This document shows positions 38,675-46,721 of a stretch of 64,000 bases of DNA, in pieces. Numbering within the stretch: the first letter of the stretch is position 1; each line of letters starts with the position of its first letter. The notes under the pieces are model-generated. The model saw only the letters and a program-made list of their open reading frames with translations. It did not search any database and was not told where the DNA came from. The position numbers and the translations under genes were made by a program. Source of the DNA: an uncultured Desulfovibrio sp. (GTDB lineage: Bacteria > Desulfobacterota > Desulfovibrionia > Desulfovibrionales > Desulfovibrionaceae); NCBI GenBank assembly GCA_900541395.1, contig UQJT01000009.1, positions 1-64,000 of the forward strand, read 5' to 3'.

Positions 38675-39660
38675 GCCGCGCTCCCCCGTGGCCGCCCCGG
38701 TTTGCCCGCGCCCAGCAGGTCGGCCGCCAGTCGGGCCATAAGCGTTCGGAAGGCCGGATCGTAGCCGAAGGGAACGCCGCAGTGGGCGACGCCGGGCATT
38801 TCAATCAGGTAGCATTCGCCGCCCTGGGCTCGCAGAGCCGAGGCCAGAGCGAACGAGTCGTCGAACAGCGGGTCCAGCGCGGCCGCGAACAGGCAGACGG
38901 GCGGCAGTCCGCGCAGATCGGCCAGGACGGGAGAAACCAGGGGGTGAAAGCGGTCCTCCGGACGGTTCAGATACAGGGCGAGATTGCGTTCCAGCGCCCG
39001 GCCGCCCAGGCCGAACACGGGTTCGGCGAAACGCCGGGCCGAATCCGTGTCGCCCGGCGTGAACGAACCGCACACCGGCATCAGGGCGGCGGGGAGGGCG
39101 TGCCCCTCGTCGCGCAGAAGCAGGGCCGCGGCCATGATGAGGTTGGCCCCGGCCGAGGCGCCGGTGAACAGTATCCGGCCGGGGTCCACGCCGATATCCG
39201 CCGCGTGGGCGAACAGCCAGCGGGCGGCCCGGGCCACGTCGTGCGGGGCGGTGGGGAATGGGTGTTCCGGGGCCAGCCGGTATTCCACGGACGCCACGCG
39301 CAGCCCCGTGTCGGCGGCCAGGCGCATGGCGTCGCGCTGAAAGGCCGCCACGCTGCCCTGGGTGAATCCTCCGCCGTGCACCTCCATGATCAGGGCCCCG
39401 CGGTCCGTGCAGCGCGCGGGCTCGAACAGGCGGATCAGCCCCCGCCAACCGTCTTCGCGGTCGGATTCGGGCACGGACGCAAACAGGTCGGTCACGGAGC
39501 GCATGGGCGGCAGAGCCGAGGAGGGGATTTGCCGGGCCAGAGCTTCCAGTCCCGCTCGCGCGGCGGGCAAATCGGCCGGGTCGTCCACCGGGCCGCCGGG
39601 CACACGGAGGCGGAGGAAGGTCAGGGCTTGTTTCAGACGGGCGGGGATGAAGGGTTGCAT
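38671..39660 (-). CDS. Alpha/beta hydrolase of the hormone-sensitive lipase family
   Basis: 329-residue esterase-like protein. Oxyanion motif HGGGF (95-99), nucleophile Ser169 in GASAG (167-171), Asp263 and His293 (VAHCG) complete the triad; spacing matches HSL-type (family IV) esterases. No signal peptide, so cytoplasmic. Physiological substrate unknown: small acyl esters are expected. It overlaps the GIY-YIG gene by four bases on the same strand, so they form one unit. The start ATG 39660 has GGAGGCGTCC upstream. Confidence 0.9.
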   Translation of the reverse strand: MQPFIPARLKQALTFLRLRVPGGPVDDPADLPAARAGLEALARQIPSSALPPMRSVTDLFASVPESDREDGWRGLIRLFEPARCTDRGALIMEVHGGGFTQGSVAAFQRDAMRLAADTGLRVASVEYRLAPEHPFPTAPHDVARAARWLFAHAADIGVDPGRILFTGASAGANLIMAAALLLRDEGHALPAALMPVCGSFTPGDTDSARRFAEPVFGLGGRALERNLALYLNRPEDRFHPLVSPVLADLRGLPPVCLFAAALDPLFDDSFALASALRAQGGECYLIEMPGVAHCGVPFGYDPAFRTLMARLAADLLGAGKPGRPRGSAA

Positions 39661-39763
39661 GGACGCCTCCGGAAAGGGCCATGCTAGCCGGGGCGGGACA
39701 CGGGCGCAAGGGGACGGCGCGACCGGCCCGCGGATGGTGTTGTCTTGCGGCTTTGGGGGAGGG

Positions 39764-39808
39764 AAAAGAGGGGACGGGAAGGAATGTCCGGCGGACGCCC
39801 GTCCCCTC
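39764..39808 (-). terminator. Terminator behind the crcB genes
   Basis: An 11-bp stem (39768-39778 with 39798-39808) with an inner 5-bp hairpin GTCCG/CGGAC in its loop, followed on the minus strand by UUUU (39767-39764). It lies 18 nt beyond the stop of the first-listed crcB and closes the minus-strand transcript that contains both crcB genes. Confidence 0.7.
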
Positions 39809-39826
39809 GGATGCGGCGGCCCCGCG

Positions 39827-40249
39827 TTACTCGCGCGGAGCTTCCCGTTTGATGAATATTCCGTATCCGATGCCGGCGGCCGCGATGGCCAGGCAGGCGT
39901 TGAGAATGATGTTCAGCGCGGCCGACATGACGCTGCCCGAGGCATACAGATGGAACGTATCGATGGAAAAGGTGGTGAAGCCGCCCAGAAAGCCGGTGCC
40001 GAGCAGGTTGTAAAGCAGGGTGTGGGGGCTGCCGCTGCGCTTGATTGCGCCCTGAAGCAATCCCATGAGGAACCCGCCCGCCACGTTGATGACGAGGATG
40101 CCCAGAGGAAAAGGGCCCCGGATCATGTCCATGATGGCGATATTGCCGCCGAAGCGGCACAACGCCCCCGCCGCGCCGCCGATCAGCACGGCCGCGGCGT
40201 TGATTCCGGTTCCCGGCGTCCGGGCGACGGAGGAAGGTGTCTGCGTCAT
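39827..40249 (-). CDS. crcB: CrcB/Fluc fluoride channel, distal copy
   Basis: 140-residue membrane protein with four hydrophobic segments, from the family that exports toxic fluoride as dual-topology dimers. Conserved GAAGALCRF near 25-33, N in LVINVAGGF, and GFLGGFTTFSIDTFHL (about 92-107) are present. It has about 20 extra N-terminal residues (MTQTPSSVARTPG). The start is ATG 40249, with only a weak AGG upstream. It lies 53 nt behind the other crcB gene on the same strand. Two different copies side by side suggests a heteromeric channel as in some Gram-positive bacteria, by inference. Confidence 0.9.
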   Translation of the reverse strand: MTQTPSSVARTPGTGINAAAVLIGGAAGALCRFGGNIAIMDMIRGPFPLGILVINVAGGFLMGLLQGAIKRSGSPHTLLYNLLGTGFLGGFTTFSIDTFHLYASGSVMSAALNIILNACLAIAAAGIGYGIFIKREAPRE

Positions 40250-40279
40250 GATGATGTACCTGCGTTGGTTGTGGGATGA

Positions 40280-40307
40280 GAGCGTTTCGCCGTTGAAACG
40301 CTCTAGG
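40280..40307. repeat. Palindromic repeat at crcB 3' end
   Basis: GAGCGTTTC (40280-40288) pairs with GAAACGCTC (40295-40303), loop GCCGTT, then TAGG. As at 38362-38397 the hairpin overlaps the stop codon of a minus-strand gene, here the proximal crcB. Member of the same 3'-end repeat family. Confidence 0.6.
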
Positions 40308-40677
40308 CGATCAGGCGGTAGCCGAGGGTCACGCCCATCAGACACAGCACCAGGCTGACCACAAGATTGATCACGCCTTTGGATATTTCGCCGTTGTACA
40401 TGGCTTTGAAGGTATCCATGGAAAAGGTCGAGAAGGTGGTCAGAGCGCCCAGAAAACCCTCGGCGATAAGGTCGTGCCAGGGTACGGCCGCCAGGTAGCC
40501 CTTGGCGAGAGCCGCCGCCGTCAGGCCCATGATGAAGCAGCCCAGGACGTTGGCGATCAGGGTGCCGTAAGGAAAGCGTTTGCCCAGCCCGGCCGTGGCC
40601 CATCGGCCTATTGCATAGCGGCAGTATGCGCCCGCGGCTCCCCCCACGGCCACCGCCAAAATGCTTATTCCGTTCAT
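40303..40677 (-). CDS. crcB: CrcB/Fluc fluoride channel, proximal copy
   Basis: 124-residue protein of normal Fluc length with four membrane segments. Conserved GGAAGAYCRY (12-21), TLIANVLGCF (39-48) and GFLGALTTFSTFSMDTF (74-90), including the Na+-site and Phe-box region. It should export fluoride. AGGAG with five bases to ATG 40677. Its 3' end carries the palindromic repeat. No fluoride riboswitch (GGCGATGG-type) is visible upstream; instead a plain GC hairpin lies between it and amt. Confidence 0.93.
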   Translation of the reverse strand: MNGISILAVAVGGAAGAYCRYAIGRWATAGLGKRFPYGTLIANVLGCFIMGLTAAALAKGYLAAVPWHDLIAEGFLGALTTFSTFSMDTFKAMYNGEISKGVINLVVSLVLCLMGVTLGYRLIA

Positions 40678-40696
40678 ACCGTTCTCCTGTGGAAAC

Positions 40697-40721
40697 GGAG
40701 CCCGGGACGCGCCCGGGCTCC
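40697..40721 (-). terminator. GC hairpin between amt and crcB
   Basis: Perfect 10-bp stem GGAGCCCGGG/CCCGGGCTCC with ACGCG loop, 40 nt beyond the amt stop on the minus strand and just before the crcB ribosome binding site. There is no U-tract, so it may only partly stop transcription. Confidence 0.45.
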
Positions 40722-40761
40722 GGCACGGAGGAGACGCGCGGGCGTCTCCCCGTCAAGGGCG

Positions 40762-42186
40762 TCAACCGACGCTCGGCGCCGTCTTGCCGCGTCCGCCCGC
40801 GCGGGCGGAGGTGGCGTCGCCTTCCTGCTTGTTGCCGTTCGGCTTGCTCTGTTCCTTGTTTTTAGGCTGATCGGGCTGGTCGGCGGCCCGCGTTTCTTCC
40901 TCCGTATCGGTCCGATCGGGCCGGGCGGGGGTGCCGTCGGCTTCCGCGGGCTTGCCCGTGGTATCGCCGGGCAGGTCCATGGTTTCATAGGCGCGTTCGC
41001 CGTGCAAAGCTTCGTCCAAACCTTCCAGGGTTTCCATGTCGCTGACGCGGATCGGGCCGAAATGACTGATGATCTTGAGGATGATCCAGGTCAGGACGAA
41101 GGCGTAGGCACCCACCACGACCACGCCGAGCAACTGCACGAAGAACTGTTCGAATCCGGCGCTGACGGTGTTGATGGCGGTGGAAGCGAAAATGCCCACC
41201 AGCAAGGCGCCGGTCAGGCCGCCCATGCCGTGCGCGCGGAATACTTCCAACGCGTCGTCGAACTTGAAGTGTGACTGGATGCCCTTGGCGTAGTAGCACA
41301 CGACGCTGCCCACGGCCCCGATGACAATGGCGGCCCAGGGCGGCACGTAGCCCGCGCAGGGGGTGATGGTGGCAAGACCCGCCACGGCGCCCACCAGAAT
41401 GCCGGAGAACGAGGGCCGCTTGGCGTAGTGCCAGTCGAGGATCAGCCACACGGTCATGGCGATGGACCCGGCGATGGTGGTATTGGTAAAGGCGTAGGCG
41501 GCCAGGGCGTCGCCCGCGTAAGCGCCCCCGGCGTTGAAGCCGAACCAGCCGAACCACAACAGGCCCGCGCCCACGGCCACCAGAGGCAGGTTGCTGGGTT
41601 CGATTTCACGCAGTTCCTTGCGGCGCGGGCCGAAGAAAATGACGGTGGACAGGGCCGAAAAACCGGCGCTGACGTGGACCACGATGCCGCCCGCAAAGTC
41701 TACCACGCCCAGCTTGGACAGGAAGCCGCCGCCCCATATCCAGTGGCAGACCGGGATATACACGAGGATCATCCACAGGATGAGGAATTGGATGTAGCCC
41801 CGCGAGTTGAAACGCCCCGCAAAGGCCCCGGTAATCAGGGCCGGGGTGATGATGGCGAACATAAGCTGGTAGGCGAAGAACAGGATGAAAGGCACGGTGG
41901 TGGCATAGAGCGGACTGGGCATGGCCCCCACTTTGTCCAGGGCGAAGTGGTAGGAGATGTCGCCGAACAGACCGCCGATGTCCGGCCCGAAGGCCAGGCT
42001 GAAACCGCCGAAAATCCAGATGATGGCGATGATGCCCATGGAAATGAAGCTTTGCATCATGATGGTCAGCACGTTTTTGGCGCGGACCATGCCCCCGTAG
42101 AAGAACGCCAGGCCCGGCGTCATCAGAAGCACAAGGGCGGTGCACAGCACTATGAATGTGGTATCGCCCGAATCGACTGGGTACAT
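40762..42186 (-). CDS. amt: Ammonium transporter (Amt/Rh family)
   Basis: 474-residue inner-membrane channel with about 11 membrane segments. The twin pore histidines are present: His171 in DFAGGIVVHVSAG and His319 in RAHGMGG, matching E. coli AmtB 168/318. It carries ammonium or ammonia. There is no cleavable signal peptide as in AmtB. After about residue 400 comes an unusually long hydrophilic tail of some 70 residues, rich in Asp, Glu, Lys, Pro and Gln, far beyond the GlnK contact helix. No glnK/glnB gene is next to it. Strong AAGGAGG precedes ATG 42186. Position behind the urea transporter and urease genes suggests it retains or recovers ammonium from urea. Confidence 0.95.
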   Translation of the reverse strand: MYPVDSGDTTFIVLCTALVLLMTPGLAFFYGGMVRAKNVLTIMMQSFISMGIIAIIWIFGGFSLAFGPDIGGLFGDISYHFALDKVGAMPSPLYATTVPFILFFAYQLMFAIITPALITGAFAGRFNSRGYIQFLILWMILVYIPVCHWIWGGGFLSKLGVVDFAGGIVVHVSAGFSALSTVIFFGPRRKELREIEPSNLPLVAVGAGLLWFGWFGFNAGGAYAGDALAAYAFTNTTIAGSIAMTVWLILDWHYAKRPSFSGILVGAVAGLATITPCAGYVPPWAAIVIGAVGSVVCYYAKGIQSHFKFDDALEVFRAHGMGGLTGALLVGIFASTAINTVSAGFEQFFVQLLGVVVVGAYAFVLTWIILKIISHFGPIRVSDMETLEGLDEALHGERAYETMDLPGDTTGKPAEADGTPARPDRTDTEEETRAADQPDQPKNKEQSKPNGNKQEGDATSARAGGRGKTAPSVG

Positions 42187-42243
42187 GATAAGACCTCCTT
42201 AAGAATGGGAAAAAGACGTTTCCGGATGAAAAGGCGCGCGGAA

Positions 42244-42293
42244 GCGAAGCCGGGCTTCGCCGTTCCGAGGGCATGACCGCCCTGCGCGGGCGG
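42244..42293 (-). other. Two hairpins between urea transporter and amt
   Basis: GCGAAGC/GCTTCGC (42244-42260, loop CGG) and CCGCCC/GGGCGG (42277-42293, loop TGCGC). They occupy the 175-nt gap between the two genes. No U-tract, so they might adjust relative transcript levels rather than terminate. Confidence 0.35.
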
Positions 42294-42361
42294 CGGAAGT
42301 GTGAAACTGCCGTGACGGAACATCGTATGGAACCTTGTCTGTGAACCGCGATGAGGCGGCG

Positions 42362-43384
42362 CTACAGATTGATCGGGGGATTGCCCGCCTGGTGGGAGGG
42401 CGGCAGCAGGTCGAGGTTGGGCAGCAGGAAGAGCCAGGCGGCGATGACGAAGGGGAAGGTCAGGGTGGGGATGCCGAAGGGCGAAAGCAGCACGTTGAGC
42501 GCGCCCTGGGCCACCACGGTGAATATGGTGCCGAGCAGCGCGTACAGAACGACCCGGCCGCTTTTGGGCTTGTAAAAGGTCGTGCCCAGGCCGATGGCCG
42601 TCAGCACGGCGCTGAACTGGAACAGGCCGTCGACGATGTCGCGGGTGTCGGCGCCCAGGAACATGGCCGTCCCGATGGCCGCCACCGATCCGCACCAGGC
42701 GAACACGGCGGCCGGGATGGCGCTGCCCGCGAGCCCGATGAGGAACAGGATGCCGGTGATCACGTTGTTGATCAGAAATACCTGGGATACGCCGGTGAAG
42801 GTGGCCGTCCAAAAGCCTCCCACGCCGAGGGCCGTGACTTCGGCCATGCCGGGCTGGGCGGGCATGACCGGATGGGGCAGACCGGCGATCTTGAAGTGGG
42901 CGAAGTTATAGGCCGCCAGCATGATGAACCAGGTGGTGAACACGAAAGGGCCGGTCATGGCCGACACTTTCCAGGTTTTCATAAAGCGGGACACGGCCAT
43001 CATGATGACGGTGGAGAAGAAAGCGCCCGCCGCCACCAGCACCCACATGACCAGGGTGGGGTCGAAGAAGGAGGGCAGGGCGCAGCCCACCAGAATGCCG
43101 TTGTAGCCGTGCAGGCCGATATTGATGTCCGCGCGGGGCGCGCGGAGCATATAGGCCGACGCCGTGCCCACGATGACCCCGACCACGGCGCCCCAGGCCA
43201 CGGCGGGCATGCGGGCCGCGTAGGCTCCCCAGAATATGCCGAGCAGAAAGAACAAGCCGGTCCACGCGCTGTTCTGGAACATCACCTGGCCCGCCCCGCG
43301 CAGGCACACATCCGCGAAATGCAGAACGGGATTGGACTCGGCTGCTTTGGCCCACGCGTTTTTGGGCTCCGTAGCTTGCGTCAT
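42362..43384 (-). CDS. Urea transporter, UT family (DvUT-like)
   Basis: 340-residue channel-type urea transporter with two homologous halves of five membrane segments. The family signature LPxxTxPF appears as IPTLTFPF (305-312) in the second half and as SAMTGPF (141-147) in the first; GLHGYNGILVG (90-100) and its partner are also present. The protein of known structure in this family is DvUT from Desulfovibrio vulgaris, about 337 residues, and this one is clearly the same type. It lets urea enter for the urease encoded upstream. It lies 43 nt behind ureD on the same strand, so it is probably in the urease transcript. Confidence 0.95.
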   Translation of the reverse strand: MTQATEPKNAWAKAAESNPVLHFADVCLRGAGQVMFQNSAWTGLFFLLGIFWGAYAARMPAVAWGAVVGVIVGTASAYMLRAPRADINIGLHGYNGILVGCALPSFFDPTLVMWVLVAAGAFFSTVIMMAVSRFMKTWKVSAMTGPFVFTTWFIMLAAYNFAHFKIAGLPHPVMPAQPGMAEVTALGVGGFWTATFTGVSQVFLINNVITGILFLIGLAGSAIPAAVFAWCGSVAAIGTAMFLGADTRDIVDGLFQFSAVLTAIGLGTTFYKPKSGRVVLYALLGTIFTVVAQGALNVLLSPFGIPTLTFPFVIAAWLFLLPNLDLLPPSHQAGNPPINL

Positions 43385-43427
43385 GATATCCTCCGAATGC
43401 GCCCTCCCGCTCGTAGGCGGCAGGGGG

Positions 43428-44432
43428 TTAACGCCACAGAAATTCCTCCGGCAGTTCCGTGCCGAGAACGGCGCGGCGCACCAGAGCGTGAAATTCGCGA
43501 ATTTTGGCCCTGACGGCCTCGGTGGTGGGGCCGAGCACCTTGAACAGCAGCCCGGCGTCGTGGGGCAGCACCGTGGCTCCCCAGGCCAGGTCCGGCGTCG
43601 CGTCCGCGCCTATGCCGTCCCGCAGCGCGTCGAAATGCCGCGCCGGTGTCAGGGCGATCACATTGCCGAAAACCTCGAACGGCCCCATGACCCCGGCCTT
43701 GCCGAAATCCATGCGACCGGGTTCCAGCACGAAGCGCTCCACAAAGAGCGGATCGCCGTACGGCTCGCGGGCGGCCGTGATGTTCGAGGAAAAAAGATGA
43801 AATCCGAACAGCTCGTCCCGGTGATGGTATTTGCGGCCCGGCATCAGCACTTCGCCGTAGAGCAGGGTGGCCGATTCGGGCAGGACGATGCGGGTGTCCA
43901 TGAGATAACGGGCCGTGCGGTGCAGGATGAGCGGGTCGGGCATATATTCGAAGTAGCCGTCTTCCTCTACGGTGAAAGTCTGCAACTGCGAGGCGTAATT
44001 GTGTTCCATGCAGTGCACTTTGGTGGCCGACTGGGTGGCGACCAGGGCCCGGGCTTCCGGCCCCACCCGCACGTCGAGGGCCAAACGGTCGCCCTGAATC
44101 ACGCAGCCCGTGGTGGTGATGGTGGTCACACAGGCCATGTCCGGCTGCGATTCGTCCCAGTACAGCGCCTTTTGGGCCAGCAGGGGAACGCGGCGGTCCA
44201 TATCGCTGAGCACGGTGCGCCCCGTGGCCGGGTCGCGGTCGAATTGCAGGCGCAGGTAGCCCATTTTGCCCACCGCGCCGCTGGCCATCTGGGGCGGTTC
44301 GTCCTGGTAGGGTTCAAGCTCGGGCAGCAGAAGGCCCAGTTCGCGCAGGGCCGCCGCCGCTCCGGCCGCGCATGAGCAGTCGGGGCGCCAGGCGCTGCGG
44401 GCGTCGGGGGCCGACACGTCACGCGCCTGCAT
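43428..44432 (-). CDS. ureD: Urease accessory protein UreD (UreH)
   Basis: 334-residue chaperone that binds apo-urease and, with UreF and UreG, inserts nickel. Conserved UreD pieces seen: [10 protein letters not shown] near 55-64, [21 protein letters not shown] (133-141) and [12 protein letters not shown]. The first 40 residues are variable and might be over-called; no better start with a binding site is obvious. It overlaps the end of ureG by 14 nt, so it is translated together with ureG. In many clusters ureD is first; here it is last of the accessory set. Confidence 0.92.
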   Translation of the reverse strand: MQARDVSAPDARSAWRPDCSCAAGAAAALRELGLLLPELEPYQDEPPQMASGAVGKMGYLRLQFDRDPATGRTVLSDMDRRVPLLAQKALYWDESQPDMACVTTITTTGCVIQGDRLALDVRVGPEARALVATQSATKVHCMEHNYASQLQTFTVEEDGYFEYMPDPLILHRTARYLMDTRIVLPESATLLYGEVLMPGRKYHHRDELFGFHLFSSNITAAREPYGDPLFVERFVLEPGRMDFGKAGVMGPFEVFGNVIALTPARHFDALRDGIGADATPDLAWGATVLPHDAGLLFKVLGPTTEAVRAKIREFHALVRRAVLGTELPEEFLWR

Positions 44433-45081
44433 GGGCCGCCTCCGTCCGGGCGTTTTCGCCGGGCTTCACGTCGAACAGGGCGTCGCGCATGATCCGGTCC
44501 GCCAATTCTTCGATATTGCGGCCCGTTTTGCAGTTGGTGAAGAGGAAGGGCTTGTCGCCGCGCATCAGGCGCGAATCGTGGTCCATCACTTCCAGACTGG
44601 CCCCCACGTAGGGCGCCAGGTCTTCCTTGTTGATCACCAGGATGTCGGATTGGCACACGCCGGGCCCGTTTTTGCGCGGAATTTTATCCCCGGCGGCCAC
44701 GTCGATGACATAGATGAAAAAGTCGGCCAGGGCCGGGCTGAAGGTCAGGGTCAGGTTGTCGCCGCCGCTTTCGATGAAGATGACGTCGCTGTCGGGGAAG
44801 CGTTGTTCCAGGTCCTCCACGGCCGCCAGATTCATGCTGGGGTCCTCGCGGATGGCGGTGTGGGGACAGGCCCCGGTTTCCACACCTACGATGCGGTCGG
44901 CGGACAGGATGCCGGCCAGTTCGCGCTGGACGTGTTTGGCGTCCTCGGTGGTCACCACGTCGTTGGTGATGATCAAAGGCTTGATGCCGCGTTTGATAAG
45001 CACGGGGGTCACGGCCTCGATGATGGCGGTTTTGCCGGAGCCCACGGGGCCTCCGACGCCGATGCGGGTAATCTTTTTCAC
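44419..45081 (-). CDS. ureG: Urease accessory GTPase UreG
   Basis: 220-residue SIMIBI GTPase delivering nickel to urease. P-loop GGPVGSGKT (10-18), metal motif Cys72-Pro73-His74 in [21 protein letters not shown] (about 104-110) and the NKEDL specificity motif are intact. Length is normal. It receives nickel from UreE and acts in the UreD-F-G complex. Start ATG 45081 has GAGGATC upstream with moderate spacing. Confidence 0.96.
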   Translation of the reverse strand: MKKITRIGVGGPVGSGKTAIIEAVTPVLIKRGIKPLIITNDVVTTEDAKHVQRELAGILSADRIVGVETGACPHTAIREDPSMNLAAVEDLEQRFPDSDVIFIESGGDNLTLTFSPALADFFIYVIDVAAGDKIPRKNGPGVCQSDILVINKEDLAPYVGASLEVMDHDSRLMRGDKPFLFTNCKTGRNIEELADRIMRDALFDVKPGENARTEAAHAGA

Positions 45082-45140
45082 TGCGCTGATCCTCCGGATA
45101 GATCGGGTTGGAGCGGGGATGGGGGAACGGGCCGCGCCGT

Positions 45141-45905
45141 TCAGCTCATGAACAGGCGGACGTGGGCGCGGGCGTGCGCAGCGCCCAGGATGTCCGTCAT
45201 GGGCGCGTAATTGGACATGTGTTCCAGGGGCGTCGCGGCGGCGCGCCCGGCCAGCTCGTCGAATCGGGCCGTCAGACCGTAGAGCAGGGCCTGGGCCTCG
45301 ATATGGGTCAGACGCATAAGGCGCAGAGCCGCGTTGAGGATGCCCATGACCACGCCGTACAGGTGCACGGTCAGCGCCTCCTGAAGCAGCGGATCGTCCG
45401 GCGGAGCCGCCGGGTCCGCCGCGGCCGGGACGGCGGGCGCGCGGTCCCCGTGCATGGCTGCGAACAGGACGGCCAGGGTCACGGGGTAGGTGCCCGGCGT
45501 GCCGCCCGCCCGGATGAGTTCCAGCCAGCGGCTTGCCAGGGGCGAGGCGGTGACGGCCGCGCCCATTTCGGCCAGTTTTTTGCCGGTGCGGGTGAACATG
45601 GAACGGGATTCCTCGGGCAGCTTGCGGACGAACAGGGCGTTGTCCGTCAGGCGCAGCAGGCCCATAGCCTCGTCGTTTTCGCCGTCGCGGGCATGACGGG
45701 CCGCGCGAACGGCCCAGGCCACGCCCACGGCGTCGCCCGAGGCGGCCTGTTCCAGAGCGGTTTCCGTGAACTGGCGCAGAGTTTCGGCGTCATGCACCAC
45801 CTTTGTCTGTACGGCGGCTTCCAGGCCGTTGGAAAAGGCGAAGGCCCCGGTGGGCAACATGGAGTCGCCGAACTGCATCATGCGGGCGAGAGCAAGAGTA
45901 TCCAC
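45141..45905 (-). CDS. ureF: Urease accessory protein UreF
   Basis: 254-residue all-helical protein that activates UreG GTPase within the UreDFG complex. The start [24 protein letters not shown] (6-29) and C-terminal [24 protein letters not shown] region are typical. An Ala/Pro-rich insertion (about 155-172, [16 protein letters not shown]) is an extra loop. It starts three bases after the ureE stop, so the two are coupled. Confidence 0.94.
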   Translation of the reverse strand: MDTLALARMMQFGDSMLPTGAFAFSNGLEAAVQTKVVHDAETLRQFTETALEQAASGDAVGVAWAVRAARHARDGENDEAMGLLRLTDNALFVRKLPEESRSMFTRTGKKLAEMGAAVTASPLASRWLELIRAGGTPGTYPVTLAVLFAAMHGDRAPAVPAAADPAAPPDDPLLQEALTVHLYGVVMGILNAALRLMRLTHIEAQALLYGLTARFDELAGRAAATPLEHMSNYAPMTDILGAAHARAHVRLFMS

Positions 45906-45908
45906 GTC

Positions 45909-46625
45909 TTACCTCGCTTCGGACCGGCGCCCGCAGGCGCGGGCCTCGTCGGCCGGGCCGCGGCGGCGGTGGGCGTGCGGTCCGTGATGGTGATGATCAT
46001 GATGATCGTGGTGGTGTTCGTGCGGTCGGCCGTCGTCGGGACCGTGCGCGTGGCCGTGGTCATGCCCGTGGGTGTGCCCGTCGGCGGGCATTTCGGCGCC
46101 GCCGAACAGCCGTCGCGCTTCCTGCGGGTCCAGCATGGCGGCCGCTTTGTCGCCGTCTATGAACGAGCAGCCGATGTCTTTGAGCCGATGGGTTGCCATG
46201 ACCGCTTCCATGACTTTGCGGTCCACGCTCATGGGCACATAGACGGCGTTGTCGCGGATGACGGCGGGCCAGTGCTGGTTGCCCAGGGCGTGACCCAGCC
46301 TGACGCAGGTTTCCATGACGTCGGCCGTCGGCCTGCGGGCCGGATCGGGCAGCGACACCACCATGACGTCGCACAGATGGATGCGGGCCACCACGGCCCG
46401 GCGGGACGCTTCGTCCCACAACAGAACGTCGCCGTCGCGCAGATGGCGGCCCCGATCCAGGGACACCGCCACTTCCAGACCCTTGCCGGTGGTTTTGCGC
46501 AGCCGGTTTTTCTGCGCGTCCCACTGGCCCAGTTCCAGCCAGTCCACATCCGTTTCGGGGGCCGTCAGGCGGACCCGCCACGCTTCATCGCTCATATTGC
46601 CGAGCACTTGTTCGACCAACTCCAT
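45909..46625 (-). CDS. ureE: Urease accessory nickel chaperone UreE with long His tail
   Basis: 238-residue nickel-binding dimer. The first 150 residues are the UreE peptide-binding and metal-binding domains. After about 185 the tail becomes extremely His-rich (HTHGHDHGHAHG, then HEHHHDHHDHHHHG), with more than twenty His in some 45 residues, similar in spirit to the Klebsiella UreE tail but longer. It should store or scavenge nickel for UreG. A strong hairpin lies between the ureC stop and this gene. Confidence 0.94.
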   Translation of the reverse strand: MELVEQVLGNMSDEAWRVRLTAPETDVDWLELGQWDAQKNRLRKTTGKGLEVAVSLDRGRHLRDGDVLLWDEASRRAVVARIHLCDVMVVSLPDPARRPTADVMETCVRLGHALGNQHWPAVIRDNAVYVPMSVDRKVMEAVMATHRLKDIGCSFIDGDKAAAMLDPQEARRLFGGAEMPADGHTHGHDHGHAHGPDDGRPHEHHHDHHDHHHHGPHAHRRRGPADEARACGRRSEAR

Positions 46626-46652
46626 ACAAAACCACCTTGCGTAGGAAATTGG

Positions 46653-46696
46653 GGGGGCCGCCCGATCCGGCGGGCGGGCCGGATCGGGCGGCCCCC
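46653..46696 (-). other. Very stable 18-bp hairpin between ureC and ureE
   Basis: A perfect 18-bp GC-rich stem (46653-46670 with 46679-46696) with an 8-nt loop fills the 96-nt gap between the urease structural genes and the accessory genes. There is no U-tract on the minus strand after it. It could reduce transcription into ureEFGD or protect the ureABC mRNA 3' end after processing. Confidence 0.65.
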
Positions 46697-46721
46697 GGGA
46701 GAGTTCATTCGCCTTGCGTCA

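Noticed and set aside
40678-40761. Fluoride riboswitch before crcB
   Set aside because: No GGCGATGG-type core or pseudoknot pieces are visible, only a simple GC hairpin.
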